A stretch of DNA of 36,685 bases from an uncultured Sulfolobales archaeon (GCA_938045815.1 CALIBI010000055.1:1-36685), one strand, 5' to 3'; numbered from the stretch's first letter, positions 8,208 to 16,780 are shown. Notes: generated by a model from the letters alone, not told the origin. A program made the numbers and translations.

Positions 8208-8726
8208 ATGGGTGGGTATCCACTAAGAAAGAAAGAACTTAAGAGATTTGAGGAGTACCTAGCCTCGCAGTACCCTAAGCTCGGTGCCGTGTTAGGGGAG
8301 CTGGAGTCAGGCTTTATTCTAGAACTGGAGGATGTGGGTAGGCAGGGAGACAGCTTAGTAATCCTTAACGGGTTGCCGGCGTTCGTGCAGGTTGGTGAGG
8401 ACCTGAAAATACCGACGTTAGTTCTAGTTAAGATGGCCGGGATCGAGAGCACTCAGCACGCGGTAGTTGATGAGGGAGCAGTCAAGCACATACTGAACGG
8501 GGCTGACGTCATGTCACCAGGAATAATAGAGTGTTCAGGCTTCCGGAAAGAAGCCTTAGTAGCTGTCTGGAATCCCAAGAAAGAAACACCACTCTGCGTA
8601 GGTAAAGCCCTAATGAGTTGCGATGAAGTAATAAGCATACGTAGAGGAAAAGCAATAAAGAATATGCATTACGCGGGCGACAAAATATGGAGGAAATGCT
8701 TAGAGTTACTAGCTAAGAAGAGCTAG
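8208..8726 (+). CDS. PUA-domain RNA-binding protein (MCTS1-like)
   Basis: This 172-residue archaeal protein resembles MCT-1/Tma20: an N-terminal DUF1947-like pre-PUA domain (residues about 1-80, ending LPAFVQVGEDLKIPTL) and a C-terminal PUA domain beginning AVVDEGAVKHILNGADVMSPGI (about 92-113) and ending in RGKAIKNMHYAGD. The PUA signature D-x-G-A-x-x-x-I-x-x-G-A-D-V-x-x-P-G is complete. Eukaryotic relatives act in ribosome recycling and re-initiation, but the archaeal role is not settled. ATG 8208 follows a short leader and the gene is divergent from LSm-L37e. Confidence 0.9.
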   Translation: MGGYPLRKKELKRFEEYLASQYPKLGAVLGELESGFILELEDVGRQGDSLVILNGLPAFVQVGEDLKIPTLVLVKMAGIESTQHAVVDEGAVKHILNGADVMSPGIIECSGFRKEALVAVWNPKKETPLCVGKALMSCDEVISIRRGKAIKNMHYAGDKIWRKCLELLAKKS

Positions 8727-8792
8727 TCAGAACACATTCCCAAAACCACAAGACTTAATAACTCATTATCGAGAATATTTTACGGTGTACTA

Positions 8793-9443
8793 ATGTCGTC
8801 TCCCACATCTTGTCTCGAGGATACATTCATTGATGGAGATGTAATTCTTTTGAGACCTGCTATACGTAGGTTTGTTATAGAAGCGAAAACTACACGCAGT
8901 GTTGACGGCTACCTAATACTTCTTGGAGGACTTGTTTTCGAGATCGAAGAATTTAAAGGTTCCCGAGTGTTTAGCTATGATCCGCGAGAAATCCTCAGAA
9001 AAGTGCTCTCGTGCGTTGAGGTCGCTGAGGCGTTAAGCCCGCTCACAGACTACGTAGAGGTTGTTAAGTACCTCGTGAATTCAAGTCCTCGACACAAGTT
9101 ACTTAGACCGTACCTAGACCTCATCACCGAGTTCCTCAGTACGGTGCCTCCATCCGAGAGGAGACTCGTGACTATTAGACCTTCACTAGACGAATTAGAC
9201 AGAATCCCTAGCGAAGAACCTGAGCTAAGAACTGAACCTGAGTTAAGAACCAGTAATACGTACCACATACCTGTTGAAGTTACGAGACCCAGCACTCTGG
9301 AGGAGGGTTGGGGGGACGTAATTAAGAAAGTCTTAGGGTACACTCTACTGATTATCGTCTCAGCTGGAATCATCTACTTCAGTTATGCGTTGCTAGTTAA
9401 GTATGGATTAATAGAACCCCTAGCACAGATTCCACTCCCGTAG
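8793..9443 (+). CDS. unknown protein with C-terminal membrane anchor
   Basis: I do not recognise this 216-residue protein. Residues 1-110 look like a mixed alpha/beta cytoplasmic domain. Residues about 140-152 contain a near-perfect tandem repeat, EPELRT twice, copied at DNA level (around 9220-9250). A single hydrophobic helix (LGYTLLIIVSAGIIYFSYALLV, about 184-205) is followed by a short polar tail, as in a tail-anchored protein. Its stop is followed directly by the Shine-Dalgarno GGTGGAG of the CAP-domain gene, so the two are cotranscribed and their products may meet at the membrane. The annotated start may not be exact. Confidence 0.7.
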   Translation: MSSPTSCLEDTFIDGDVILLRPAIRRFVIEAKTTRSVDGYLILLGGLVFEIEEFKGSRVFSYDPREILRKVLSCVEVAEALSPLTDYVEVVKYLVNSSPRHKLLRPYLDLITEFLSTVPPSERRLVTIRPSLDELDRIPSEEPELRTEPELRTSNTYHIPVEVTRPSTLEEGWGDVIKKVLGYTLLIIVSAGIIYFSYALLVKYGLIEPLAQIPLP

Positions 9444-9452
9444 GTGGAGACC

Positions 9453-10484
9453 ATGAATAAACTCTCAAGGGCTAACGTAGCAGCTTTAATAATTCTCGTA
9501 CTGTTAGCACTAGCTTATTACTTTCCCTACACACCACACACGATTTACGTAAGCACTAATACAAGTACTAGCGCTTCAGCACCTCCCACATACACAACTC
9601 ATACGAGCACCTCACCGACGCATACGACCCGTATAAGCATCTCAGTATTGATCAGCGCGACACTTAATAAAATCAACGAAGAAAGACAGAAATTCGGGGT
9701 TCCGCCTGTGAGATTCTTTAACGACACCACCGCGAGATTCAGAGCAGAAGACATGTACAACAACAAGTATTTCGGACATTGCGATTTAAACGGGATGCCA
9801 CCGAACTACCACTACACGAGGCTAGGCGGGAACTACGTAACCGAAGAAAACGCGGGGTATACTTACTCAGTGGGTTGGAATTTAATTCCTACCAGTGCTG
9901 CTGTAAGACACGTAGAAAACATGATATATGATGACGCTGATAGTAATTGGGGACATCGTGACTCAATTTTGGATCCTACAAACAATTTCGTAAGCATCTA
10001 CGCTACCTGGGACAACAACAGATTCTTCCTAGTCATACACATGATGAAGATCTGGGTAACGTGGATAAAAACACCAACAATAAAAGACGCGGTCTTCACT
10101 GCTGAAGGCATAATACTCTTAAATAACTCTAAGTTAGATGACATCATAGTTTATTACTCAAGTCCCAATAAGTCAAGAACTTTTGATTTGAGTTTAAACA
10201 TTATTACGACTTGCGAAACATACTCAGTAGGGGAACCAATAGCTGGTGTAGTACCGGAACCATACTATTACTCGGAAATCCAAACAATCCGTCCTCTGAA
10301 GTGGGTGGTTTCTGAGCAGTACTTCAGTGTTGAGTTCCCAATCAACTTTACAAGTAAGAGAGGCTTGTACACGATAGTAATTTGGGTAGAGAATACGCTC
10401 CACACTAAGCACCCGTTCGTCAAAGAAAGATACAGTGATTACTTACCGATACTCATGTACACTTTCTTTGCGGGAAGTAGCTGA
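9453..10484 (+). CDS. membrane-anchored CAP/SCP-domain extracellular protein
   Basis: This protein of about 343 residues starts at ATG 9453, chosen because GGTGGAG lies just upstream. An N-terminal hydrophobic helix (about residues 8-25) is followed by a Thr/Ser-rich, probably glycosylated linker (about 30-65). A CAP domain then runs from about 70 to 200: LNKINEERQKFG opening helix, AEDMYNNKYFGHCD, EENAGY and NWGHRDSILDP, supplying the two His and the Glu typical of CAP pockets. The remaining 140 residues form a beta-rich region I cannot assign. CAP proteins act outside the cell in binding or hydrolysis, so a surface role is likely. N-glycosylation sequons (N-x-S/T) are frequent. It is cotranscribed with the upstream tail-anchored protein. 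Confidence 0.75.
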   Translation: MNKLSRANVAALIILVLLALAYYFPYTPHTIYVSTNTSTSASAPPTYTTHTSTSPTHTTRISISVLISATLNKINEERQKFGVPPVRFFNDTTARFRAEDMYNNKYFGHCDLNGMPPNYHYTRLGGNYVTEENAGYTYSVGWNLIPTSAAVRHVENMIYDDADSNWGHRDSILDPTNNFVSIYATWDNNRFFLVIHMMKIWVTWIKTPTIKDAVFTAEGIILLNNSKLDDIIVYYSSPNKSRTFDLSLNIITTCETYSVGEPIAGVVPEPYYYSEIQTIRPLKWVVSEQYFSVEFPINFTSKRGLYTIVIWVENTLHTKHPFVKERYSDYLPILMYTFFAGSS

Positions 10485-10630
10485 TGTTGATTGAGGAGGA
10501 CGCGTAGGTTTTTATAGTAGTGTGGAGGATTAAGAGTCATCAAGTCTATGGAGTGATGGTTTTCTTAGTTTCGTTAGTGCTGCAACTCACTTAAACTCTC
10601 GAGTTAAGAACTAGAATAGGAGATGATGTC

Positions 10631-12199
10631 GTGGTTTCCTTAGCAGAAACATCGTTTGTTTGTAGGTCTAGGAGGGAGTTAGGGAGGGTGTTAAAGAGGG
10701 GGCGCCCGTCAGATGTGAGAGTAGGCATCTTAGTTCCTATGCCTTACACAGCTGCTGTGAGCTCTCTCTTTATGCAGTTAGCTTACTATTACCTTAACAG
10801 TCTTGAGGGGGTTTTGGCGTTTAGGTACGTGTATGATTACAGGGAAGACGCTATTGAAGCACTTGATGCTTGCTTGAGTCCTAGGAATCTTGATGTTCTC
10901 CTGATCTCAGCTCCGTTCGAGCTTGATTACCCCTACGTTGCTAGAGTCTTAGCTGGGTTAGGGATGCTCCCGAGAGGAGCAGGGACTAAACCCCTCGTTA
11001 TTGTTGGTGGTTTATCACCTACCTCAAACCCACTACCACTATCTAGGATAGCTGACGCTGTAGTTGTGGGTGAGGCGGAACCCGTACTAGATAGGTTGAT
11101 TGATTTGATGGGGTATTCGGACCCACTAGGTAGGATGAGGGAGGAAGAAAACATAGTGACTTTCCCTCCTGAAGGCGTGAAGCGGAAAGCAGTAGCTGAG
11201 AATCTAGATAATGTTTTCTTCCCAGTCATGCAGCATCACCCACTCGATGAGGAGCCGGTGTACGGTCACGGGCTCAGGGTAGAGATCTCCAGAGGCTGCA
11301 GGAGATTCTGTGCTTTCTGCTTGGAAGGACATGTGTCAGCACCTTTCAGGTACAGGTCCTTAAGCAGGGTTGAGGAGATAATGCTGAGAGGTCTTGAAGC
11401 ATCTCCAACAAGGAGAGTGATTTTCTACTCATTATCGTTTTTCGACGTACCGTACGCTGAAGCACTGCTTAAGAAGTTAGTGTCTGAAGGTATTGAGTTT
11501 AGTTTACCTTCCTTAAGACCTGATTACCTGAATACGGAGCGTGTGGAGGTGATCGCGCGTGGGGGTCAGAAAACCCTAACTATAGCTCCCGAAATCTTTA
11601 TTCCTGAAATCTCATGTTCTATCGGTAAGTGCTTCAGTGTTGAGTCTCTTCAAGAATTACTTGTTTACTCTGCTGTGAAGGGATTCAAGCACGTTAAGCT
11701 ATACTTAATGACTGGTTTCCCTAAAGAGGATGTAGAGGTTAGTTTACGTGTCACCAAGAAACTAATTCAGGAGGTTCTTAACGCCGGGGTCAGAATACCG
11801 CCCAACTTCCTCAGACTAAGTATTAACTTGTTAGTTCCGAAGCCTTGGACCCCCTTCCAGTACCTCCCCCCACAACACATCAAGCAGAAAGAAAACAACC
11901 TCTACTTACTCCAGAAAGAACTGAGGAGTAAGTACGTGGAGGTTGAGACATACAGTGCTGACTGGTCATTCGCTCAAGCAGTGATAGGGCTTGGAGACAC
12001 TAAAATCTCGGATCTAGTGGTAGAACTCGGTGTTAGGGGGGTAACTCTAGGGAATATCAAAAAACTGATTAAGGAATTAAGAATAGACGAACTACGATAT
12101 ATTAAGGAAGGGTGGAGAGAACCGCCATGGATGAAGTACCTAGATTTAGGGATCAGCACGAAATACCTGGAAACTAGGTACAGAATACTAGCTACTTAA
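10631..12199 (+). CDS. radical SAM protein with B12-binding-like N-terminal domain
   Basis: This 522-residue protein has a Rossmann-like N-terminal domain (about 30-155; VRVGILVPMPYTAA, DVLLISAPFE, PLVIVGGLSPTSNP, AVVVGEAEPVLD) as in cobalamin-binding radical SAM enzymes. The Fe-S motif is CRRFCAFC at residues 223-230 (C-x3-C-x2-C), followed by an Elp3/MiaB-like barrel with TIAPEIF and KLYLMTGFPKED. A DxHxxG cobalamin motif is not obvious, so B12 binding is uncertain. Such proteins methylate or otherwise modify RNA or small molecules, but the substrate is unknown. The start is GTG 10631 with GGAG eight bases upstream; ATGs at 10623 and 10626 are out of frame. No partner gene is adjacent. Confidence 0.82.
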   Translation: MVSLAETSFVCRSRRELGRVLKRGRPSDVRVGILVPMPYTAAVSSLFMQLAYYYLNSLEGVLAFRYVYDYREDAIEALDACLSPRNLDVLLISAPFELDYPYVARVLAGLGMLPRGAGTKPLVIVGGLSPTSNPLPLSRIADAVVVGEAEPVLDRLIDLMGYSDPLGRMREEENIVTFPPEGVKRKAVAENLDNVFFPVMQHHPLDEEPVYGHGLRVEISRGCRRFCAFCLEGHVSAPFRYRSLSRVEEIMLRGLEASPTRRVIFYSLSFFDVPYAEALLKKLVSEGIEFSLPSLRPDYLNTERVEVIARGGQKTLTIAPEIFIPEISCSIGKCFSVESLQELLVYSAVKGFKHVKLYLMTGFPKEDVEVSLRVTKKLIQEVLNAGVRIPPNFLRLSINLLVPKPWTPFQYLPPQHIKQKENNLYLLQKELRSKYVEVETYSADWSFAQAVIGLGDTKISDLVVELGVRGVTLGNIKKLIKELRIDELRYIKEGWREPPWMKYLDLGISTKYLETRYRILAT

Positions 12200-12246
12200 G
12201 TTCGAGAACTGAGGAGAACCCCTGCTTCCGTAACTCGAAACAAAAA

Positions 12247-12253
12247 TTTAAAA
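12247..12253 (+). promoter_or_regulatory. TATA box of tRNA-Ala
   Basis: TTTAAAA lies 24-30 bases before the tRNA 5' end, preceded by A-rich sequence that could act as a BRE. Position and sequence fit an archaeal promoter. Confidence 0.6.
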
Positions 12254-12276
12254 GGATTAAATGGTGTTCTATTAAT

Positions 12277-12353
12277 GGGCCGGTAGCTCAGCCTGGAAGA
12301 GCGCTCGGTTGGCATCCGAGAGGCCCCGGGTTCAAATCCCGGCCGGTCCACCA
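12277..12353 (+). tRNA. tRNA-Ala (anticodon GGC)
   Basis: The acceptor stem GGGCCGG pairs with CCGGUCC and includes the G3:U70 pair that marks alanine tRNA. The anticodon stem CUCGG/CCGAG encloses UUGGCAU, giving anticodon GGC. The T arm is CCGGG-UUCAAAU-CCCGG. Discriminator A is at 12350 and CCA is encoded at 12351-12353. No intron is seen. Confidence 0.97.
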
Positions 12354-12383
12354 ACATACTCAACACTCACGCAGCGTCTTAGC

Positions 12384-12944
12384 TTATGTTTGAGGTTTCT
12401 TAGCGAAGATCTTAGTCGGTGCAACTCTATGAAATACTCTCCCAGCTCCGTGCAGTAGTATGTTTGTTTTGCTGAAATCTATGCTCCACTCATCAGCTAC
12501 TCCCTCCAAGACCTTAGTTAGGAGTACCTCGAATACGTAGAAGTTTACCTCACCTACCAGGATCTTATCGTATACTCTGCCTTCCAGTATCGCTATTGAC
12601 CCCTTTAGTCCAGGCGGCTTAACGAGTGTGCTCGGTACTAGTTCTAGAGAGAACTTACTAACCTTGTCTACGTTCCTGCCGGACACGGAACCTATGTTGT
12701 AGACTAGCTGTAGTTGTGTATCATTAGGTACGTTAATGGTTGCTTCACCTAAACTCTCTAAACACTCGTTAGTATAGGTTTCTCTATCTACCACGACCCC
12801 AACCGTGGGGGGTTCCTCACTGAGTGGTGTGTTCCAGCTTGCTGGCATGAAGTTGACTCTATTATTGCTACACAGAGTACCTAACACTATCGTGGGTCTC
12901 GGGTGAAGTACGCGGTAGAATTTTCCTTTAAACTCGATGTACGT
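12384..12944 (-). CDS. flavin reductase-like (FMN-binding) protein, start unusual
   Basis: This protein of about 186 residues is of the flavoredoxin/flavin reductase family: the FMN-binding split-barrel motif YRVLHPRPTIVLGTLC, then NFMPASWNTPLSEEPPTVGV and YTNECLESLGEATINVP, and SVSGRNVDK near the middle. It would bind FMN and move electrons from NAD(P)H or a protein donor. The first in-frame standard start is GTG 12887, but that removes the conserved YRVLHPRPT segment. Upstream, an in-frame TGA lies at 12953-12951. Shine-Dalgarno AGGTGA (12956-12951) is six bases before ACG 12944, which would give M-YIEFKGKFYRVLHPRPT. I chose that start tentatively. A sequence error or a mutated start is the alternative. 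Confidence 0.75.
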   Translation of the reverse strand, partial: TYIEFKGKFYRVLHPRPTIVLGTLCSNNRVNFMPASWNTPLSEEPPTVGVVVDRETYTNECLESLGEATINVPNDTQLQLVYNIGSVSGRNVDKVSKFSLELVPSTLVKPPGLKGSIAILEGRVYDKILVGEVNFYVFEVLLTKVLEGVADEWSIDFSKTNILLHGAGRVFHRVAPTKIFAKKPQT

Positions 12945-12995
12945 CTCAAATCACCTAATCATGTATGAATCAAAGACTATTAAGTTTGTGTTCGC

Positions 12996-14939
12996 TTAAG
13001 CAACTAACGCTAGTGAGTCAAGTACTCTAGGTTTGTATACCTCCGTAGTAGCTGGCAGGAAAGATTTGTTCTTCTTTCTACGTTCCTCTATGAGACTGTA
13101 GAGCTTGTTAGTAGCTTCGGGCTCGCCGTGATTCAGTATTATTTTCTTCGGCTTAGGAGTCAGGTTCTCCAGGTAAGCAAGTAGTTGGTTTTGGTCTGAG
13201 TGTCCTGAGAACCCCTCTATAGCGTCAACCTCCATGTTAATAGTTATTGTTTCTATCTTGTTCTCCACGACTAGGTTGACGTTCTTGACACCGTCCTTAA
13301 CCTTACGTCCTAAAGTACCCTCAACCTGGTAATTAACGAATAGTATTGTGTTCTTAGGGTCTGGAGCCATGATCTTGAAGTACTCCACTGCAGGACCTCC
13401 AGTCAACATGCCTGACGTGGCTAGTATTATGGCTGGCTCGTCAGAATCTACTATCTCTACTCTAGCTTTACCGGTCTCCACAACCTTGAAGTTTTTGTGT
13501 AGGAACGGGTTCCTGCCCTCATTTATTAGGTTACGTATCTCGCTCGAGAGTAAGTCTGGGTAGGCTGTGTGAATAGCTGTTACCTCATTTATCATGCCCT
13601 CTATATACACCGGCACGTCAGGGATTTTGCCTTCATCCATGGCTGCCGCCAGAATAGCTAAGACTTCCTGAGCCCTACCTACAGCCAGGGTAGGTATGAG
13701 TACCTTACCCTTCCTCTGAAGAGTCTTGTTAATCACGTCAACGAATCTTGCTTCCGCTTCCTCTCTAGGTAGCTGCGTAGCGTTCCCGTAAGTAGACTCC
13801 ATCAACAGAGTATCAACTCTCGGGAACTCTGTGTGTGCTTCATCAAGTAGCCTAGTCTTCCCATACTTAAAATCACTAGTGTACACCACGTTATGTAGAC
13901 CGACGCCGATGTGGAGGTGCGCGATAGCTGAACCTAGTATGTGGCCAGCACGATAGAAAGTAAGTCTCGCGTCAGGAGCTATATCCGTGACCTCACCATA
14001 CTTTAGAGTTATTGTGTGTAGTAATGCTTTATGAACGTCCTGCAAGTCGAACGGGAGAGGCTTGCCTTCACGCCTCGAGATATCTAGTAAATCCAGCTGA
14101 AGCAGAGTCATTAAGTCTCTAGTAGCTTCGGTCGCGTACACAGGTCCCTCATAACCGAACTTGAAGAGTAGCGGCACCAAGCCGCAGTGATCGAGGTGTG
14201 CGTGAGTAACTATAACCGCGTCTATATCTTCCAACGACACATTAACCGTGTCTAGTCTAGGCATTGATTGCTTGAGTGTGGGTGCGGAAGGGTTGTAGCC
14301 GAAGTCTAGCAAGATCTTAGATTCCTGTGTCTCAAGAAGTATTGAGGAACGCCCTACCTCCTGGAAACCACCTAAAGCGGTTATCCTGATGTACGGGTCT
14401 TTAAACAGAGTGTCTCTATGTATTCTGTCACCAATACTCCTGAATATTTTCCTCCTAATGTCTGACTGAGATATCAAGTACTTCATCGTGGACTCCAGAA
14501 TTAAAGACCTTAGTGGTGGTTTCCTAAGTATGCGTGGTCTCCACCCAGTCTCCATGAATATCTTGTTGTATAGCTGGCGTTTATCTTTGAAAAAGACTGA
14601 GGGGTTAGTAGTCTTGATTACTACCTCACCTAAAACATCATCGAAAGTCACGTCTTCCTTAGTTAAGCCTAGGTCGGGCGGCACCGCGTCAAGTATTTTC
14701 TCTAGTGCTTTATCCACGTCTATGCGTGAAGACTCATCAACCCTAACAACTACTCTTTTCTTTATGATTTTAGCTATTGACTTGATCGGTTCTTCCTTCT
14801 CTAAGACACTCTTCACGTCTTTTAGGTATATGGCTATCTCAGGTCCTTCAAACTCTATCTTGGTTATACCGGCCTCTGGAGGTATGTTTTTGTATATCTC
14901 TTCAATAATCTTCAGTCTAACCTTATCGATTAAAGTCAC
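12996..14939 (-). CDS. fttA: aCPSF1/FttA beta-CASP ribonuclease, transcription termination factor
   Basis: This 647-residue protein has an N-terminal KH-type RNA-binding region (about 1-145), then a metallo-beta-lactamase domain (about 180-400) with the zinc motif THAHLDH at 245-251, GHILGSA, and SDFKYGKTRLL. The beta-CASP insert holds ALAVGRAQE-type sequence and the motif LATSGMLTGGP, and the terminal motif is GFSGHSDQNQLL. Archaeal aCPSF1 cleaves RNA after U-rich tracts and ends transcription with RNA polymerase. It starts 11 bases after psmB, a common archaeal arrangement, so both are one transcript. All metal ligands I can check are present. Confidence 0.96.
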   Translation of the reverse strand: MTLIDKVRLKIIEEIYKNIPPEAGITKIEFEGPEIAIYLKDVKSVLEKEEPIKSIAKIIKKRVVVRVDESSRIDVDKALEKILDAVPPDLGLTKEDVTFDDVLGEVVIKTTNPSVFFKDKRQLYNKIFMETGWRPRILRKPPLRSLILESTMKYLISQSDIRRKIFRSIGDRIHRDTLFKDPYIRITALGGFQEVGRSSILLETQESKILLDFGYNPSAPTLKQSMPRLDTVNVSLEDIDAVIVTHAHLDHCGLVPLLFKFGYEGPVYATEATRDLMTLLQLDLLDISRREGKPLPFDLQDVHKALLHTITLKYGEVTDIAPDARLTFYRAGHILGSAIAHLHIGVGLHNVVYTSDFKYGKTRLLDEAHTEFPRVDTLLMESTYGNATQLPREEAEARFVDVINKTLQRKGKVLIPTLAVGRAQEVLAILAAAMDEGKIPDVPVYIEGMINEVTAIHTAYPDLLSSEIRNLINEGRNPFLHKNFKVVETGKARVEIVDSDEPAIILATSGMLTGGPAVEYFKIMAPDPKNTILFVNYQVEGTLGRKVKDGVKNVNLVVENKIETITINMEVDAIEGFSGHSDQNQLLAYLENLTPKPKKIILNHGEPEATNKLYSLIEERRKKNKSFLPATTEVYKPRVLDSLALVA

Positions 14940-14949
14940 TCATAACCCC

Positions 14950-15543
14950 CTACCATAGGCTGTGAGTACTTATCTCGACAGAACCTTTCCTAACTACAGC
15001 AACGTCCACGCCCTCACCACTAAACACGTCTCTCCTGGTTGATGCTCTGATAGCTTCTAGAGCTAGCTTAACAGCTTCATCAACGCTGAGGTTTGGTGAG
15101 TACCTACTCTCTATCAAGCCTATAGCTACTGGACTGCCGGAACCAGTCACTGCGTAGTTTTCTTCAGTGTAGTCACCGAACCACTGAACAGCGTATAGTC
15201 TTGGTTCAGTGTCGTAACCACCTATTATTAGCTGAACCTCAAATGGGAAGTACTTGTAAGTGTTGAGTAGGAGCCCTAAATACGAGACTAAAGTCCTGAC
15301 AGGTACTTGAACTCCCTCCTCGTACTTGTACCTCCTAGCCAGATACTGGAGTTGTGAAGCAAGTATCTGAGCGTCAGCTACTAACCCAGCTATAGACATC
15401 ACTATATGGTCATCTATCTTGATGATCTTCCTCACCCTCTTATGAGCTATGAAGTAACCCTGACTAGCTCTCTTATCTGCAGCCACCACTACGGAATCTC
15501 TCAACTTCAACCCAACTGTTGTTGTCCCGTGCAAAACACTCAC
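14950..15543 (-). CDS. psmB: proteasome beta subunit, catalytic
   Basis: This 197-residue beta subunit of the 20S proteasome has a six-residue propeptide, MSVLHG, which ends in Gly before the catalytic Thr. In mature numbering Thr1, Asp17 and Lys33 are all present (TTTVG, AADKRAS, VRKIIK), and GSGSPVAIG supplies the Ser/Gly loop near position 129. It is therefore an active peptidase, not one of the degenerate crenarchaeal beta paralogs. The start is ATG 15543. The promoter region upstream holds a palindrome around the TATA box. aCPSF1 follows in the same operon. Confidence 0.96.
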   Translation of the reverse strand: MSVLHGTTTVGLKLRDSVVVAADKRASQGYFIAHKRVRKIIKIDDHIVMSIAGLVADAQILASQLQYLARRYKYEEGVQVPVRTLVSYLGLLLNTYKYFPFEVQLIIGGYDTEPRLYAVQWFGDYTEENYAVTGSGSPVAIGLIESRYSPNLSVDEAVKLALEAIRASTRRDVFSGEGVDVAVVRKGSVEISTHSLW

Positions 15544-15565
15544 ACACCATCACCTAATTTCCTTA

Positions 15566-15595
15566 GGTCGTAATCTTTTAAGTAGATTACGGACC
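15566..15595. promoter_or_regulatory. palindrome enclosing the psmB TATA box
   Basis: CGTAATCT (15569-15576) and AGATTACG (15584-15591) form a perfect 8-base inverted repeat around TTTAAGT, and the flanks GGT/ACC extend it with one unpaired base. The centre contains the minus-strand TATA-like CTTAAAAG, about 30-40 bases before the psmB start. A dimeric regulator bound here would block or alter psmB-fttA transcription. The divergent egsA start is about 60 bases further away. Confidence 0.55.
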
Positions 15596-15653
15596 CTTAC
15601 CTCATAGAAATATATTTTACAGTAATAATAAGTTTAACTTTAGGTGTGAGTGT

Positions 15654-16712
15654 TTGAGGAGAGAACCTCATGTTATAGACTTACCTAAGAAAATAATCGT
15701 GGGGATGAATGTTCTGTGGGAGATCCCTAAAGTTATTCAGGAGCTCAGGCTAGGTAAGAAAGTCCTCATAATCACGGGACCTAACGTCTGGGGCTTAGTA
15801 GGAAATACTGTCGAGGAGATGATGTCTTCAAGTAACGTGATTTATGAGGTGAGTAAGGTTTCTAGACCTACTTTGAGTGAGGCTGAAGCACTTCATGAGG
15901 TCCTGAATAAATTCCTACCTGACGTAATAATTGGTTTGGGTGGTGGTAAACCAATAGATATTGCTAAGTACCTCTCAGCGTCGTCCGGAATCCCATTCGT
16001 GAGCGTCCCTACAACATCCTCGCATGACGGGGTAGCGTCCCCCTTCGCCTCACTCAGAGGTGGTGGCAAGATCACTTCAGTGCCAGCTAAGCCCCCCGTA
16101 GCTATCATAGCAGACTTAAACATAATAGCGTTAGCACCTAGTAGGGTTATTAAGGCTGGTGCCGGCGACCTAATAGCTAAGTTCACAGCGGTTCTGGACT
16201 GGAGACTCGCTCACAGACTTAAGGGTGAGTATTACGGGGATTACTCAGCACAACTAGCACTACTCTCAGCAAAACACGTCGTGAATTCTTCAGACCTAAT
16301 ATCTAAGCTGTCTGTGGAGGGGGTGCGCGTCATAGTGGAAGGCCTCATAAGCTCCTCAGTAGCTATGTGTATTGCGGGTAGTTCCAGACCTGCGAGTGGT
16401 TCCGAGCATTTATTTAGTCACGCACTAGACTTCATAGCTAACTACCCAGCACTACATGGTGAGCAGGTGGGGGTCGGCACAATAATGATGTCATACCTCC
16501 ACGGGATGGAGTGGCGAAGAATAAAAAGAGTCTTGAGGAGGATAGGCTTACCTACCACCGCTAAAGAATTAGGAGTTAAGGACGTTGACGTGATAAACGC
16601 CTTAACGATGGCTCACAAGATAAGAACAGAGAGGTATACGATCCTGGGCGAGAGCGGCCTAACATACGAAGCTGCGGAGAAACTAGCAAAAGAAACTGAA
16701 GTTATTGATTAA
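15654..16712 (+). CDS. egsA: sn-glycerol-1-phosphate dehydrogenase
   Basis: This 352-residue enzyme reduces dihydroxyacetone phosphate to sn-glycerol-1-phosphate, setting the archaeal stereochemistry of membrane lipids. It shows the iron-alcohol dehydrogenase/DHQS fold: nucleotide site IGLGGGKPIDIAKY (near 98), SVPTTSSHDGVASP, metal ligands in AGAGDLIAK (Asp), SGSEHLFSHALD (His) and YPALHGEQVGVG (His). Length is normal. The start is TTG 15654 with GGTGTGAG a few bases upstream. AT-rich AAATATATTTTA (15608-15619) is the likely TATA region. It is transcribed away from psmB and followed by pcm, which has its own TATA box. Confidence 0.95.
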   Translation: MRREPHVIDLPKKIIVGMNVLWEIPKVIQELRLGKKVLIITGPNVWGLVGNTVEEMMSSSNVIYEVSKVSRPTLSEAEALHEVLNKFLPDVIIGLGGGKPIDIAKYLSASSGIPFVSVPTTSSHDGVASPFASLRGGGKITSVPAKPPVAIIADLNIIALAPSRVIKAGAGDLIAKFTAVLDWRLAHRLKGEYYGDYSAQLALLSAKHVVNSSDLISKLSVEGVRVIVEGLISSSVAMCIAGSSRPASGSEHLFSHALDFIANYPALHGEQVGVGTIMMSYLHGMEWRRIKRVLRRIGLPTTAKELGVKDVDVINALTMAHKIRTERYTILGESGLTYEAAEKLAKETEVID

Positions 16713-16772
16713 CCAGACCCAGAAATAGAAACCGAGTAAGGAACTCAGGAAACACTAAAGAAGTAACTGCAG

Positions 16773-16780
16773 TATTTAAG
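16773..16780 (+). promoter_or_regulatory. TATA box of pcm
   Basis: TATTTAAG lies 20-27 bases before ATG 16800, so the transcript probably begins at or next to the start codon (leaderless). No Shine-Dalgarno is evident before the ATG. Confidence 0.55.

Noticed and set aside
10545-10600. short hydrophobic peptide frame (MVFLVSLVLQLT) in the gap before the radical SAM gene
   Set aside because: Only 12 codons, with no proper Shine-Dalgarno spacing; the 146-base gap shows just an AT-rich promoter-like stretch.
10485-10630. C/D-box RNA suggested by GTGATGG near 10551
   Set aside because: No CTGA D box follows, so the box set is incomplete.
14488-14958. 156-codon plus-strand frame opposite aCPSF1
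   Set aside because: Antisense to the KH region of a conserved gene and compositionally a shadow.
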